Shown one piece after another: positions 1 to 6,759 of a DNA stretch of 13,286 bases. This stretch comes from Pseudopedobacter sp040392825. GTDB taxonomy: Bacteria; Bacteroidota; Bacteroidia; Sphingobacteriales; Sphingobacteriaceae. The stretch lies in assembly GCF_040392825.1 (NCBI RefSeq), contig NZ_JBEBVH010000100.1, positions 1 to 13,286 on the forward strand, given 5' to 3'. Both the position numbers and the translations under genes were made by a program. Each line of letters starts with the position of its first letter. Position 1 is the stretch's first letter. The notes beneath the pieces are model-generated. The model was given only the letters and a program-made list of their open reading frames with translations, was not told where the DNA came from and did no database searches.

Positions 1-348
1 TTTTCTGGCATCTACCAGAATAATAGCTAAATCAGCATTAGATGCACCGGTAACCATATTCCTTGTATATTGAATATGGCCTGGTGTATCTGCTATAATG
101 AACTTTCTTTTGTCTGTCTGAAAATATTTATAAGCAACATCTATAGTAATTCCCTGTTCGCGTTCTGCTTTCAGGCCATCTGTTAAAATAGCCAGGTCTA
201 CAGTTCCATCGTCATTCTTTCTACTGGATCTCTGGATAGCTTCTAATTGATCTTGCAGTACAGACCCTGTATCGTACAATAACCTTCCTATAAGTGTACT
301 TTTACCATCATCTACACTACCTGCTGTAATAAATTTTAAAATATCCAT
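1..348 (-). CDS. cysN: Sulfate adenylyltransferase subunit 1 (CysN), 5' part only
   Basis: This is the N-terminal 116 codons of the GTPase subunit of ATP sulfurylase; the gene runs off the left edge of the window. With CysD it couples GTP hydrolysis to the formation of adenosine 5'-phosphosulfate (APS) from sulfate and ATP in the cytoplasm. The translation begins MDILKFITAGSVDDGKST, with the GTPase P-loop at residues 10-17 (GSVDDGKS). The switch I region (EREQGITID, about 62-70) and the G3 motif DTPGH (87-91) follow, in the order expected of a translation-factor-type GTPase. The ATG overlaps the cysD stop codon by one base (TAATG), which fixes the start and suggests translational coupling. 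Whether a CysC (APS kinase) domain is fused at the C terminus cannot be seen here. Confidence 0.95.
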   Translation of the reverse strand, partial: MDILKFITAGSVDDGKSTLIGRLLYDTGSVLQDQLEAIQRSSRKNDDGTVDLAILTDGLKAEREQGITIDVAYKYFQTDKRKFIIADTPGHIQYTRNMVTGASNADLAIILVDARK

Positions 349-1238
349 TAGAAATATCCTCCTTTTTTACGTTCTTCCATTGCTGCTTCAGAAACTTTAT
401 CGTCCATTCTCGCGCCTCTTTCAGAAATTTTAGATTGGGCAATTTCATGAATGATATCATCAATATCTGTTTTTTCAGATTCTACAGCGGCAGTACATGT
501 CATGTCTCCCACTGTTCTGAAACGGACTTTTTTCTTTACAACAATATCCTCTTCGTCCATATTCATGTATTCAGATGCTGCCATCCATTGTCCATTTCTT
601 AAGATACAATCTCTTTCATGTGCGAAATAAACAGATGGCAATGCAATATTTTCTCTTTTAATATAGTTCCAAACATCCAGCTCTGTCCAGTTACTGATTG
701 GGAAAACACGCACATTTTCACCTTTATGGATTTTTCCATTGTAAATATTCCAAAGTTCCGGACGTTGACGTTTAGAATCCCATTGTCCAAATTCGTCTCT
801 TACAGAAAAGATACGCTCTTTAGCTCTTGCCTTTTCTTCGTCACGCCTGGCACCGCCTATACAAGCATCATATCCACCAGCAGCAATGGTATCTAACAAG
901 GTAACTGTTTGCAATTGATTTCTGCTCGCATTTTTACCGGTTTGCTCGATTACTTTTCCCTGATCAATTGAATCCTGAACATAACCAACTACTAGCTTCT
1001 CTCCTAAATCGGCAATCAATTTATCTCTAAATTCGATTGTCTCAGGAAAATTATGCCCAGTATCGATATGTACTAAAGGAAATGGGAATTTTCCGGGACG
1101 AAAAGCCTTTTCAGCCAATTTCACTAATGTGATTGAATCCTTACCTCCCGAAAATAAAAGCGCAGGCTTCTCAAACTGCCCGGCAACTTCTCTTAAAATG
1201 GCAATTGCCTCTGCCTCTAACTGATCTAAATAATCCAT
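348..1238 (-). CDS. cysD: Sulfate adenylyltransferase subunit 2 (CysD)
   Basis: Catalytic subunit of the heterodimeric ATP sulfurylase that makes APS from ATP and sulfate, the first step of sulfate assimilation. The 296-residue length is about normal for the family. The PP-loop motif SGGKDS is at residues 30-35, followed by HIDTGHNFPET (about 57-67) and GGARRDEEKARAKERIFS (about 128-145), all typical of CysD. The C-terminal end (RKKGGYF) also matches the family pattern. The start ATG follows a 108-base spacer from cysH that is filled with short tandem repeats, and no Shine-Dalgarno sequence is visible. The stop codon overlaps the cysN start. Whether the spacer holds its own promoter is unclear; all genes face the same way, so readthrough from cysH is likely. 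Confidence 0.97.
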   Translation of the reverse strand: MDYLDQLEAEAIAILREVAGQFEKPALLFSGGKDSITLVKLAEKAFRPGKFPFPLVHIDTGHNFPETIEFRDKLIADLGEKLVVGYVQDSIDQGKVIEQTGKNASRNQLQTVTLLDTIAAGGYDACIGGARRDEEKARAKERIFSVRDEFGQWDSKRQRPELWNIYNGKIHKGENVRVFPISNWTELDVWNYIKRENIALPSVYFAHERDCILRNGQWMAASEYMNMDEEDIVVKKKVRFRTVGDMTCTAAVESEKTDIDDIIHEIAQSKISERGARMDDKVSEAAMEERKKGGYF

Positions 1239-1346
1239 ATTGTTAAGCTTAAAGCTAAAAGCGAAAGGCTTAAAGCTTTTATTCTTTATTATTCTACTAC
1301 CTCACAAGTACGCTATCTCTTGATACTTGATACGAAGTACTTGATA
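1239..1346 (-). repeat. cysH-cysD spacer with two heptamer-period repeat arrays
   Basis: Read on the plus strand, positions 1247-1281 are five consecutive 7-base units. Two are exactly GCTTAAA, and the others are variants such as GCTAAAA and GCGAAAG. Positions 1320-1347 are four 7-base units, three of them exactly TTGATAC and one GAAGTAC. The second array reaches the last base of the cysH stop codon. The 38 bases between the arrays are not obviously repetitive. The arms 1245-1255 and 1268-1278 can pair with one mismatch, giving a hairpin just upstream of the cysD start in the transcript. No promoter with a good TAnnTTTG element was recognised here. Confidence 0.8.
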
Positions 1347-2045
1347 CTATTTACTATGCAAACCACACTCTTTTTTGCTCTGGTCTTCCCACCACCATCT
1401 CCCGGCTCTGAAATCCTCACCCGGCGCTACAGCTCTTGTACAAGGCGAGCAGCCAATACTCGGGAAACCTTTATCATGTAAAGGGTTATAAGGAATATGG
1501 TTACTGGAAACGTAAGCTTTTACATCTTCCAATGTCCACGAAAATATAGGATGAACTTTTACCAACTGGTGAGCTTCGTCCCATTCTACCCATTCCATGT
1601 CTGTACGGTTCGGAGATTGTTCTGCCCTGATTCCTGTAATCCAGATTTTTTTATCTTTCAAAGCTCTGTTCAAAGGCTCTACTTTTCTGATACCGCAACA
1701 AGTTTTCCTGTTCTCCACACTTTCATAAAAGCTATTGGGACCTTTTTCCGTTACAAAATTTTGTAATAACTGAGCATCCGGATAGAACGTATGAATTGGT
1801 TTCTGGTAAGTTTCCAATGTCCTGTTCCAGACATAGTAAGTTTCAGTAAACAATCTACCCGTATCTAATGTAAATACGTCTATAGGTAAATTTTCACTAA
1901 AAATCATATGAGAAATAACCTGATCTTCCCAACCAAAACTTGTAGAAAACACTATGTCTCCGGCAAACTCTCTGGCCAAAACAGCTAAAGATTCTTCTGC
2001 CGAAAGTCCCTTTATTATTTCTTTTATCTCGTTTTCTCTGTCCAT
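1347..2045 (-). CDS. cysH: Phosphoadenylyl/adenylyl-sulfate reductase, Fe-S (APS) type
   Basis: Thiol-dependent reductase that converts activated sulfate to sulfite in the cytoplasm. The protein has 232 residues and an adenine-nucleotide alpha hydrolase (PP-loop-like) fold, with STSFGWEDQ at 34-42 and DTGRLF at 61-66. A cysteine pair at 116-117 (KTCCGIRK) and a CxxC at 199-202 (GCSPC) are the established ligands of the [4Fe-4S] cluster that marks APS-reducing enzymes. The catalytic cysteine is C227 in the C-terminal KECGLH motif. APS rather than PAPS is therefore the likely substrate, which agrees with a neighbouring CysDN and no visible APS kinase. It lies 38 bases after the siroheme synthase/TSUP fusion gene and is very likely cotranscribed with it. 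No Shine-Dalgarno sequence is evident. Confidence 0.95.
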   Translation of the reverse strand: MDRENEIKEIIKGLSAEESLAVLAREFAGDIVFSTSFGWEDQVISHMIFSENLPIDVFTLDTGRLFTETYYVWNRTLETYQKPIHTFYPDAQLLQNFVTEKGPNSFYESVENRKTCCGIRKVEPLNRALKDKKIWITGIRAEQSPNRTDMEWVEWDEAHQLVKVHPIFSWTLEDVKAYVSSNHIPYNPLHDKGFPSIGCSPCTRAVAPGEDFRAGRWWWEDQSKKECGLHSK

Positions 2046-2083
2046 GATTTTAAATGTGCGAAATTACAATTATCTTCTCGCAT

Positions 2084-3610
2084 TTAAAGCTTAAAAATAG
2101 TCATAATAAAACCAACAATATTTTTGGAGCTGGCCAATATGACAATAACTCCTACAGCAACCATAATAGATTTCGCTGATATTTTATTGGAAACTTTTGC
2201 CGCTATTGGAGAAGCTATAGCACTTCCCAAAACTAACCCCGAAACCACATACCAATGAAGATTATCTAACATGGTAATAAAGGTAAGCGAACTCATTAAA
2301 GCGATAAAAAATCTGCTTAGTTTCACCGAACCCAATGAAAACCTGGCATGTCTGCCACCTGCTATTAATGAAGAAAGAACTATTGTTCCCCAACCACCGC
2401 CACCAACTGCATCTATAAATCCTCCGAAAAACCCCAGAGGTTTAATTTTAGTAATCTTTTTAGTTTTTACTTTCTTTTTTGCCCTTTGTTGTGCTAAAAA
2501 TGCCTTTCTTAAAATTAATACGCCTAAACAGAAGGTATATATCGAAATTATTGGCTTTGTATAATGACTGTAATGCTCTAGAGAAGATAACAAATAAGCC
2601 CCTGTAACCGCACCAATAATACCTGCAATCACCAATAACTTAAAGAGCTTCTTATTTACATTACCCATCTTATAATGCATCCAGCCGGCAATACCATTGC
2701 TCAAAATTTCAGAGATATGAACGCCTGTACTTGCCGAAGCCGGAGGAATTCCCATAGATAACGAAAACGTTGTCGTCGTTACGCCATAAGACATACCAAT
2801 AGCTCCATCAATCATTGCAAACACGAAACCTGCTGCTAAAAATTTATAAAATTCCGGATTTACGTTGTTTACAAAAGAGTTAAATTCCGGATCCCTTTCA
2901 TAAAGTGTTACAAATAAGATTGCACAAAAAACAACAACAATAGACCAAATGATAAAACTTAATTTTTTTGGCGTAATATTTCCTGTTGCAGCATCATCTT
3001 TGGTAACTAAACCAGCTGTAATTTCATTTAGCTTTTTTACCTTTTCTGTAAAATCTCCCGAAAGCTTATCTCTTAATTTATTGATATTCTCCAGCGATTC
3101 ATCAATCTCGTTAGGGATGTTCTCGTTTAAAACCTCTTTGATTCGTTTAGCGATTGTTGGAGATTTTCCATTTGTAGAAATGGCTATCTTAAGATTTCCC
3201 TTCTTTACAATAGATCCCAGATAAAAATCACAAAGATCTGGAGTATCTGCCACATTTAACAATATGCCCCGCTCTTTGCATAATTGATGAATCTCTTTAT
3301 GCAGTTCGTAATTATCTGTAGCTAAAACAACCAGTTCTTTATTTTCCAGATCAGAAGATTGGAAAACTCTTTGATGTATTTGTAGCTGTGGATATTGATT
3401 AGTTAGTGAATTTATACGTTCTAAAACTCTGTCTGCAACTATAGTAATAGCAGCATTGGGACTGTTTGCAAGCATAGCTTCCAATTTTTCTAATCCCACA
3501 TTTCCTGCTCCAACCAGTAGCGTATTAAAGTTCTGTAACTTTAGAAATACAGGGAAAAGCTCATTTCCTTTTTTTTCCTCTATTTCTATATCCTCCACTT
3601 CAGATGGCAT
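2084..3610 (-). CDS. Siroheme synthase (precorrin-2 dehydrogenase/ferrochelatase) fused to TSUP (TauE/SafE) membrane transporter
   Basis: A 508-residue two-part protein. Residues about 18-205 resemble the Met8p/CysG N-terminal module, which oxidises precorrin-2 with NAD and inserts iron to make siroheme. Visible signs are the nucleotide-binding GAGNVG (34-39), NVADTPDLCDF (119-129, whose D122 aligns with the key aspartate of the family) and ISTNGKSP (144-151). Residues about 217-505 contain roughly eight hydrophobic segments with the two repeated TSUP signatures, IDGAIGMSYG (about 267-276) and GGFIDAVGGGGWG (about 396-408). TSUP proteins move sulfite, sulfate or organosulfonates across the inner membrane. 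The SAM-dependent uroporphyrinogen methyltransferase domain of full CysG is absent, so precorrin-2 must come from another gene. The gene lies 25 bases after the sulfite reductase that needs siroheme and before cysH. Substrate and direction of transport are inference. Confidence 0.9.
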   Translation of the reverse strand: MPSEVEDIEIEEKKGNELFPVFLKLQNFNTLLVGAGNVGLEKLEAMLANSPNAAITIVADRVLERINSLTNQYPQLQIHQRVFQSSDLENKELVVLATDNYELHKEIHQLCKERGILLNVADTPDLCDFYLGSIVKKGNLKIAISTNGKSPTIAKRIKEVLNENIPNEIDESLENINKLRDKLSGDFTEKVKKLNEITAGLVTKDDAATGNITPKKLSFIIWSIVVVFCAILFVTLYERDPEFNSFVNNVNPEFYKFLAAGFVFAMIDGAIGMSYGVTTTTFSLSMGIPPASASTGVHISEILSNGIAGWMHYKMGNVNKKLFKLLVIAGIIGAVTGAYLLSSLEHYSHYTKPIISIYTFCLGVLILRKAFLAQQRAKKKVKTKKITKIKPLGFFGGFIDAVGGGGWGTIVLSSLIAGGRHARFSLGSVKLSRFFIALMSSLTFITMLDNLHWYVVSGLVLGSAIASPIAAKVSNKISAKSIMVAVGVIVILASSKNIVGFIMTIFKL

Positions 3611-3635
3611 AAATTCACTAACTATTATATGTGCA

Positions 3636-5738
3636 CTATTGTGCTACTTGTTCTGCTTTTCCTCTAAAAGATTTTACTTTTTCCAGAAAATCCCTTGACT
3701 GCGCAAGATAAGCTTCTGCAAACTCTTGTGACGGCTCGTATTTATTAATCTGTAAAACTAAATCTGTAAAGCCATTAATTTCGAATTCTGCCGCAAAATG
3801 TTCATCAAAAGCTTTAATTATTGCAATTTGAGTGCTCTGGCTAATTCCTTTATCCAATAAAATAGCTTTTGCTCCACTTATCAAAGTATTATACGCATGG
3901 TAAATTGCATCTGCCCATAATTCCTGATCGTAAGCTTCTAATGCCCAGCCGTATTTCTCTTCTGTTTCAAAAATTAGTGTCGCTACTAAATCTATAACTA
4001 CTCCCGCACACTCTCCAACACCTATAGCCCTTACAAAGTCTTCGTTTTGTCCCCAATCTATAAAATCGTCATCAGTAACGGTTTCCTGATCTGCAATAGG
4101 TTTTAATAACTGATAAAAATAATCTTTACCCAAGCCATCATAGTAGTTCAGGAAGCTTCCATAAGCTTCTCCTTTAATACTATAGTCATCCAGGATAGTA
4201 CGTAAAACCTGTGGAGCTCTTTTTGACGGAACTTTAATTACTTTATCTGCAGCTCTTCCTTCTCCGTTACCAACAGCCCCTCCGCCTAACAACACTTGTA
4301 CAGTAGGCATAATCTTGCCGTTTACTTTCATAGAACTTCCGTGGAAACCAATATGGGCAATACCATGCTGACCGCAGCTATTCATACAACCGCTAATCTT
4401 TATCTTGATTTCTTTATTATAAACAAAATCAGCGTATTCTTCGTGTACAACAGATTCTAACACTCTGGATAATTCCATAGAATTCGAAATTCCCAGATTA
4501 CAGGTATCTGTTCCCGGACAGGTGGTTACATCGGCAACACTATTATGTCCTGGTTCTGATAAGCCTAATTCATCTAAAGCCAAAAATAACGCCGGCAAAG
4601 CTTCTTTTCTAACGTATTTAAGCAGCAAGCCCTGGTTAATGGTTACCCTCATCTCATCGGCGATTAGAGGTCTTACAGCTTCCACAAATTGGCGCACTTT
4701 CGCCGTAGACATATCACCGGTTTTAACCTTAACATACACCCCGTAAAAACCTTCCTGTTTTTGCGAAAAAATATTGGTTCCTGACCATACTTCGTATGCC
4801 AATTGTTTATTAACCGGTATTTCTGCCGGAGCTGCCACAGGCTCAGGAATATTTGGAGTATCTACAACGTTTCTATCTATTTTATAAGTTTTAACTTTAG
4901 TAGATATACGCTCTTCCTCTACCATTTTTAAAAACTCGTCGAAACCTACTTTATTCAACAAGAATTTTAATCTGGCTTTATTTCTGTTGGTACGCTCTCC
5001 ATATCTGTCGAACACACGTAAAACAGCTTCTGAAAAAGGAATAATCAAATCCTCATGCATAAAATCTGTCACTAACTGACCGATATATGGCTGTGCTCCT
5101 AAACTTCCTCCCAGAACCACTTTAAATCCTCTTATTTCTTCTCCGTTTTCGTACTTCACCTTTGGAATAAAACCAATGTCATGGATAAAAGAAAAAGCAG
5201 TATCTTCTTCACTTGAAGAAAAACCAAATTTAAATTTCCTTCCCAGCTCCATGCTAACCGGATTGCCTAAAAAGTATTTAAAGAAACCATGCGCATAAGC
5301 AGAAACATCAAAAGGTTCTGCCGGATCTATACCTGCAGTACATGAGGCTGTAACGTTTCTTACAGTGTTGCTACAAGCTTCACGAATGGTAATATCATCT
5401 TCTGCTAATTTAGCCCATAGCTCAGGTGTTCTGTCTAAGCTAACATAGTGAATCTGGATATCCTGACGGGTAGTGAAATGCAGATTTTTAGAAGCGTATT
5501 CATCAGATACATCTGCTATTTTGAGTATTTGTTTAAAAGTGATTTTTCCAAAAGGTATTTTAATACGTACCATTTGTACTCCTGGTTGGCGCTGACCATA
5601 AATCCCCCTCGCCAGTCTTAAACTTCTAAACTTTTCGTCATGGATTTTACCTTCACGAAAGGCTCTGATTTTTTTATCTAAATCTATGATTTCCTTTGCT
5701 ACCAAAGGATTTTCCAATTCACTTCTAAAACTTTGCAT
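3636..5738 (-). CDS. Assimilatory sulfite reductase hemoprotein (siroheme/4Fe-4S) with C-terminal helical (HEPN-like) domain
   Basis: Reduces sulfite to sulfide by six electrons, using siroheme bridged to a [4Fe-4S] cluster. The first 560 residues or so show the two-repeat nitrite/sulfite reductase plan: GIYGQRQPGVQMVRIKIPFG (45-64) and LHFTTRQDIQIHYV (86-99) in repeat one, and a second ferredoxin-like repeat from about 325. The cluster ligands are C407 and C413 (CPGTDTC) and C451 and C455 (GCMNSCGQHG). The sequence alone does not settle sulfite versus nitrite as substrate; the sulfur operon strongly favours sulfite. No flavoprotein (CysJ) is present, so the electron donor is unknown, possibly ferredoxin. 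Residues about 570-700 form an extra acidic, alpha-helical region resembling a HEPN domain, beginning near GVGECAGVV. The gene has its own candidate promoter upstream and is followed by the siroheme synthase gene. Confidence 0.93.
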   Translation of the reverse strand: MQSFRSELENPLVAKEIIDLDKKIRAFREGKIHDEKFRSLRLARGIYGQRQPGVQMVRIKIPFGKITFKQILKIADVSDEYASKNLHFTTRQDIQIHYVSLDRTPELWAKLAEDDITIREACSNTVRNVTASCTAGIDPAEPFDVSAYAHGFFKYFLGNPVSMELGRKFKFGFSSSEEDTAFSFIHDIGFIPKVKYENGEEIRGFKVVLGGSLGAQPYIGQLVTDFMHEDLIIPFSEAVLRVFDRYGERTNRNKARLKFLLNKVGFDEFLKMVEEERISTKVKTYKIDRNVVDTPNIPEPVAAPAEIPVNKQLAYEVWSGTNIFSQKQEGFYGVYVKVKTGDMSTAKVRQFVEAVRPLIADEMRVTINQGLLLKYVRKEALPALFLALDELGLSEPGHNSVADVTTCPGTDTCNLGISNSMELSRVLESVVHEEYADFVYNKEIKIKISGCMNSCGQHGIAHIGFHGSSMKVNGKIMPTVQVLLGGGAVGNGEGRAADKVIKVPSKRAPQVLRTILDDYSIKGEAYGSFLNYYDGLGKDYFYQLLKPIADQETVTDDDFIDWGQNEDFVRAIGVGECAGVVIDLVATLIFETEEKYGWALEAYDQELWADAIYHAYNTLISGAKAILLDKGISQSTQIAIIKAFDEHFAAEFEINGFTDLVLQINKYEPSQEFAEAYLAQSRDFLEKVKSFRGKAEQVAQ

Positions 5739-5805
5739 AACTCTTTATTAAAAATCCGATTCTGTTAAAATTTGGATTTCAACTTTCCATTTACTACACT
5801 CAAAC

Positions 5806-5823
5806 TATTAGCCTAAACTAATA
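5806..5823. promoter_or_regulatory. Inverted repeat at the predicted sulfite reductase transcription start (candidate operator)
   Basis: TATTAG and CTAATA form perfect 6-base arms around a 6-base spacer. The element lies 5 bases downstream of the candidate -7 box and covers the expected transcription start. A regulator bound here would block transcription. The upstream gene encodes an Rrf2-family regulator, a family that binds dyad-symmetric sites, so it is the first candidate. Binding is inference. Confidence 0.4.
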
Positions 5824-5828
5824 ATATG

Positions 5829-5836
5829 CAAATATA
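5829..5836 (-). promoter_or_regulatory. Candidate Bacteroidota promoter -7 box for the sulfite reductase operon
   Basis: On the minus strand this reads TATATTTG, an exact match to the TAnnTTTG element of Bacteroidota housekeeping promoters. It lies about 90 bases before the sulfite reductase ATG. No good TTTG -33 element is seen at the right distance, which may mean a weak or activator-dependent promoter. The same octamer, followed by CA, occurs upstream of metZ. Confidence 0.45.
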
Positions 5837-5875
5837 TATAATGTATACGGATTTAGTAGACTTTATTTTTATTTA

Positions 5876-6310
5876 TTATTCTTTAGGTATTCCCTTCTCT
5901 TTTGCAATTAAATCGGCAATGGTAGTTTCCGAAAGAATTTTCAGCGTTGCGTCCCTGACATCCCGAAATGTATCTCTTATACCACAATTCTCTTCGTCTC
6001 TGCATTCTTCACAGCGCTGGTAAAAGTTTAAACTAACACAAGGCAACTGTGCTATAGGGCCACCGGTAATACGCATTACCTGCACAAGATTGATATCTTT
6101 TGGATTTTTCAACAGAGAATAACCACCTCCTGCCCCCTTTTTACTATATAAAAAACCTGCATTCCTTAGTTCAAGCAAAATCTGTTCTAAAAATTTCTTT
6201 GGAATATTTTCAGACTCCGCAATAAAGGAAATGTTCACCGGTTCCTTATCGTAGTGTTCACCAAGAGCAATCAGAGCTCTAATGCCATATTTGGTTTTTT
6301 TGGACAGCAT
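5876..6310 (-). CDS. Rrf2-family transcriptional regulator with four clustered cysteines
   Basis: A 144-residue winged helix-turn-helix protein. The opening MLSKKTKYGIRALIALG is characteristic of Rrf2 proteins. The recognition helix region is near IPKKFLEQILLELRNAGFL (36-54), and the wing has the conserved KKGAGGGYSL (57-66). C91, C100, C103 and C109 cluster after the wing, at about the place where IscR-type members bind an Fe-S cluster, so this member may sense Fe-S status or redox. Rrf2 proteins such as CymR also control sulfur assimilation. The position between osmC and the sulfite reductase gene makes this sulfur locus its probable target. It starts 28 bases after osmC and is probably cotranscribed with metZ-osmC. 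No hairpin terminator is visible after its stop, so readthrough into the sulfite reductase gene is possible. Confidence 0.9.
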   Translation of the reverse strand: MLSKKTKYGIRALIALGEHYDKEPVNISFIAESENIPKKFLEQILLELRNAGFLYSKKGAGGGYSLLKNPKDINLVQVMRITGGPIAQLPCVSLNFYQRCEECRDEENCGIRDTFRDVRDATLKILSETTIADLIAKEKGIPKE

Positions 6311-6338
6311 GTGGTTATCCTGATCTTAGTGTAGCAAT

Positions 6339-6758
6339 TTACTCAATTTCTACAGAATAAGTAATTTCTACCCCGCCGGCAGCTAACATATCATGAACAG
6401 AACAATACTTTTTAACAGCCAATTCTGCCGCCTTCTCTACTTTTTGTCTGTCCAGGTCGCCTTTAAACTTAAACGTGATATGAATAGTTTTGAAAACAGC
6501 CGGAATAGCATCTGCTCTGGTTGCCGAAACTTCCATTTTCACATCATCTACCTGCTGTCTTTGTTTCTTTAAAATAGCTAACAAATCCAGAGAACTGCAA
6601 GATCCCAAGGCCATTAGTACCAATTCCATTGGCCTAACTCCTAAACCTTCACCTCCAATTTCCGGAGAGCCGTCAATATTTATTTTTATATTTGCAGCAG
6701 AAGAACCTTTCCCTTCGAAATGAACTGCTTGATTTTTACGTTGTAACTCGACTTTCAT
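6339..6758 (-). CDS. OsmC/Ohr family protein
   Basis: A 139-residue protein of the OsmC fold, a family of small thiol peroxidases that reduce organic hydroperoxides or related substrates in the cytoplasm. The two reactive cysteines are C54 (in VLMALGSCSSLD) and C119 (in KKYCSVHDML). The conserved Arg-Pro-x-Glu preceding the first helix (R42, E45) is present, and the length is normal. Its ATG lies one base after the metZ stop codon, so the two are very likely translationally coupled. The link to a sulfur operon suggests a role in handling persulfides or oxidised thiols, but that is inference; the physiological substrate cannot be read from the sequence. Confidence 0.9.
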   Translation of the reverse strand: MKVELQRKNQAVHFEGKGSSAANIKINIDGSPEIGGEGLGVRPMELVLMALGSCSSLDLLAILKKQRQQVDDVKMEVSATRADAIPAVFKTIHITFKFKGDLDRQKVEKAAELAVKKYCSVHDMLAAGGVEITYSVEIE

Positions 6759-6759
6759 A

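Noticed and set aside
599..896. Open frames on either strand inside cysD
   Set aside because: They overlap a well-supported gene in other frames and show no family motifs, so they are shadows.
3636..5738. Nitrite reductase as the function of the siroheme enzyme
   Set aside because: The fold fits both, but the neighbours cysH, cysD, cysN, siroheme synthase and metZ all concern sulfur.
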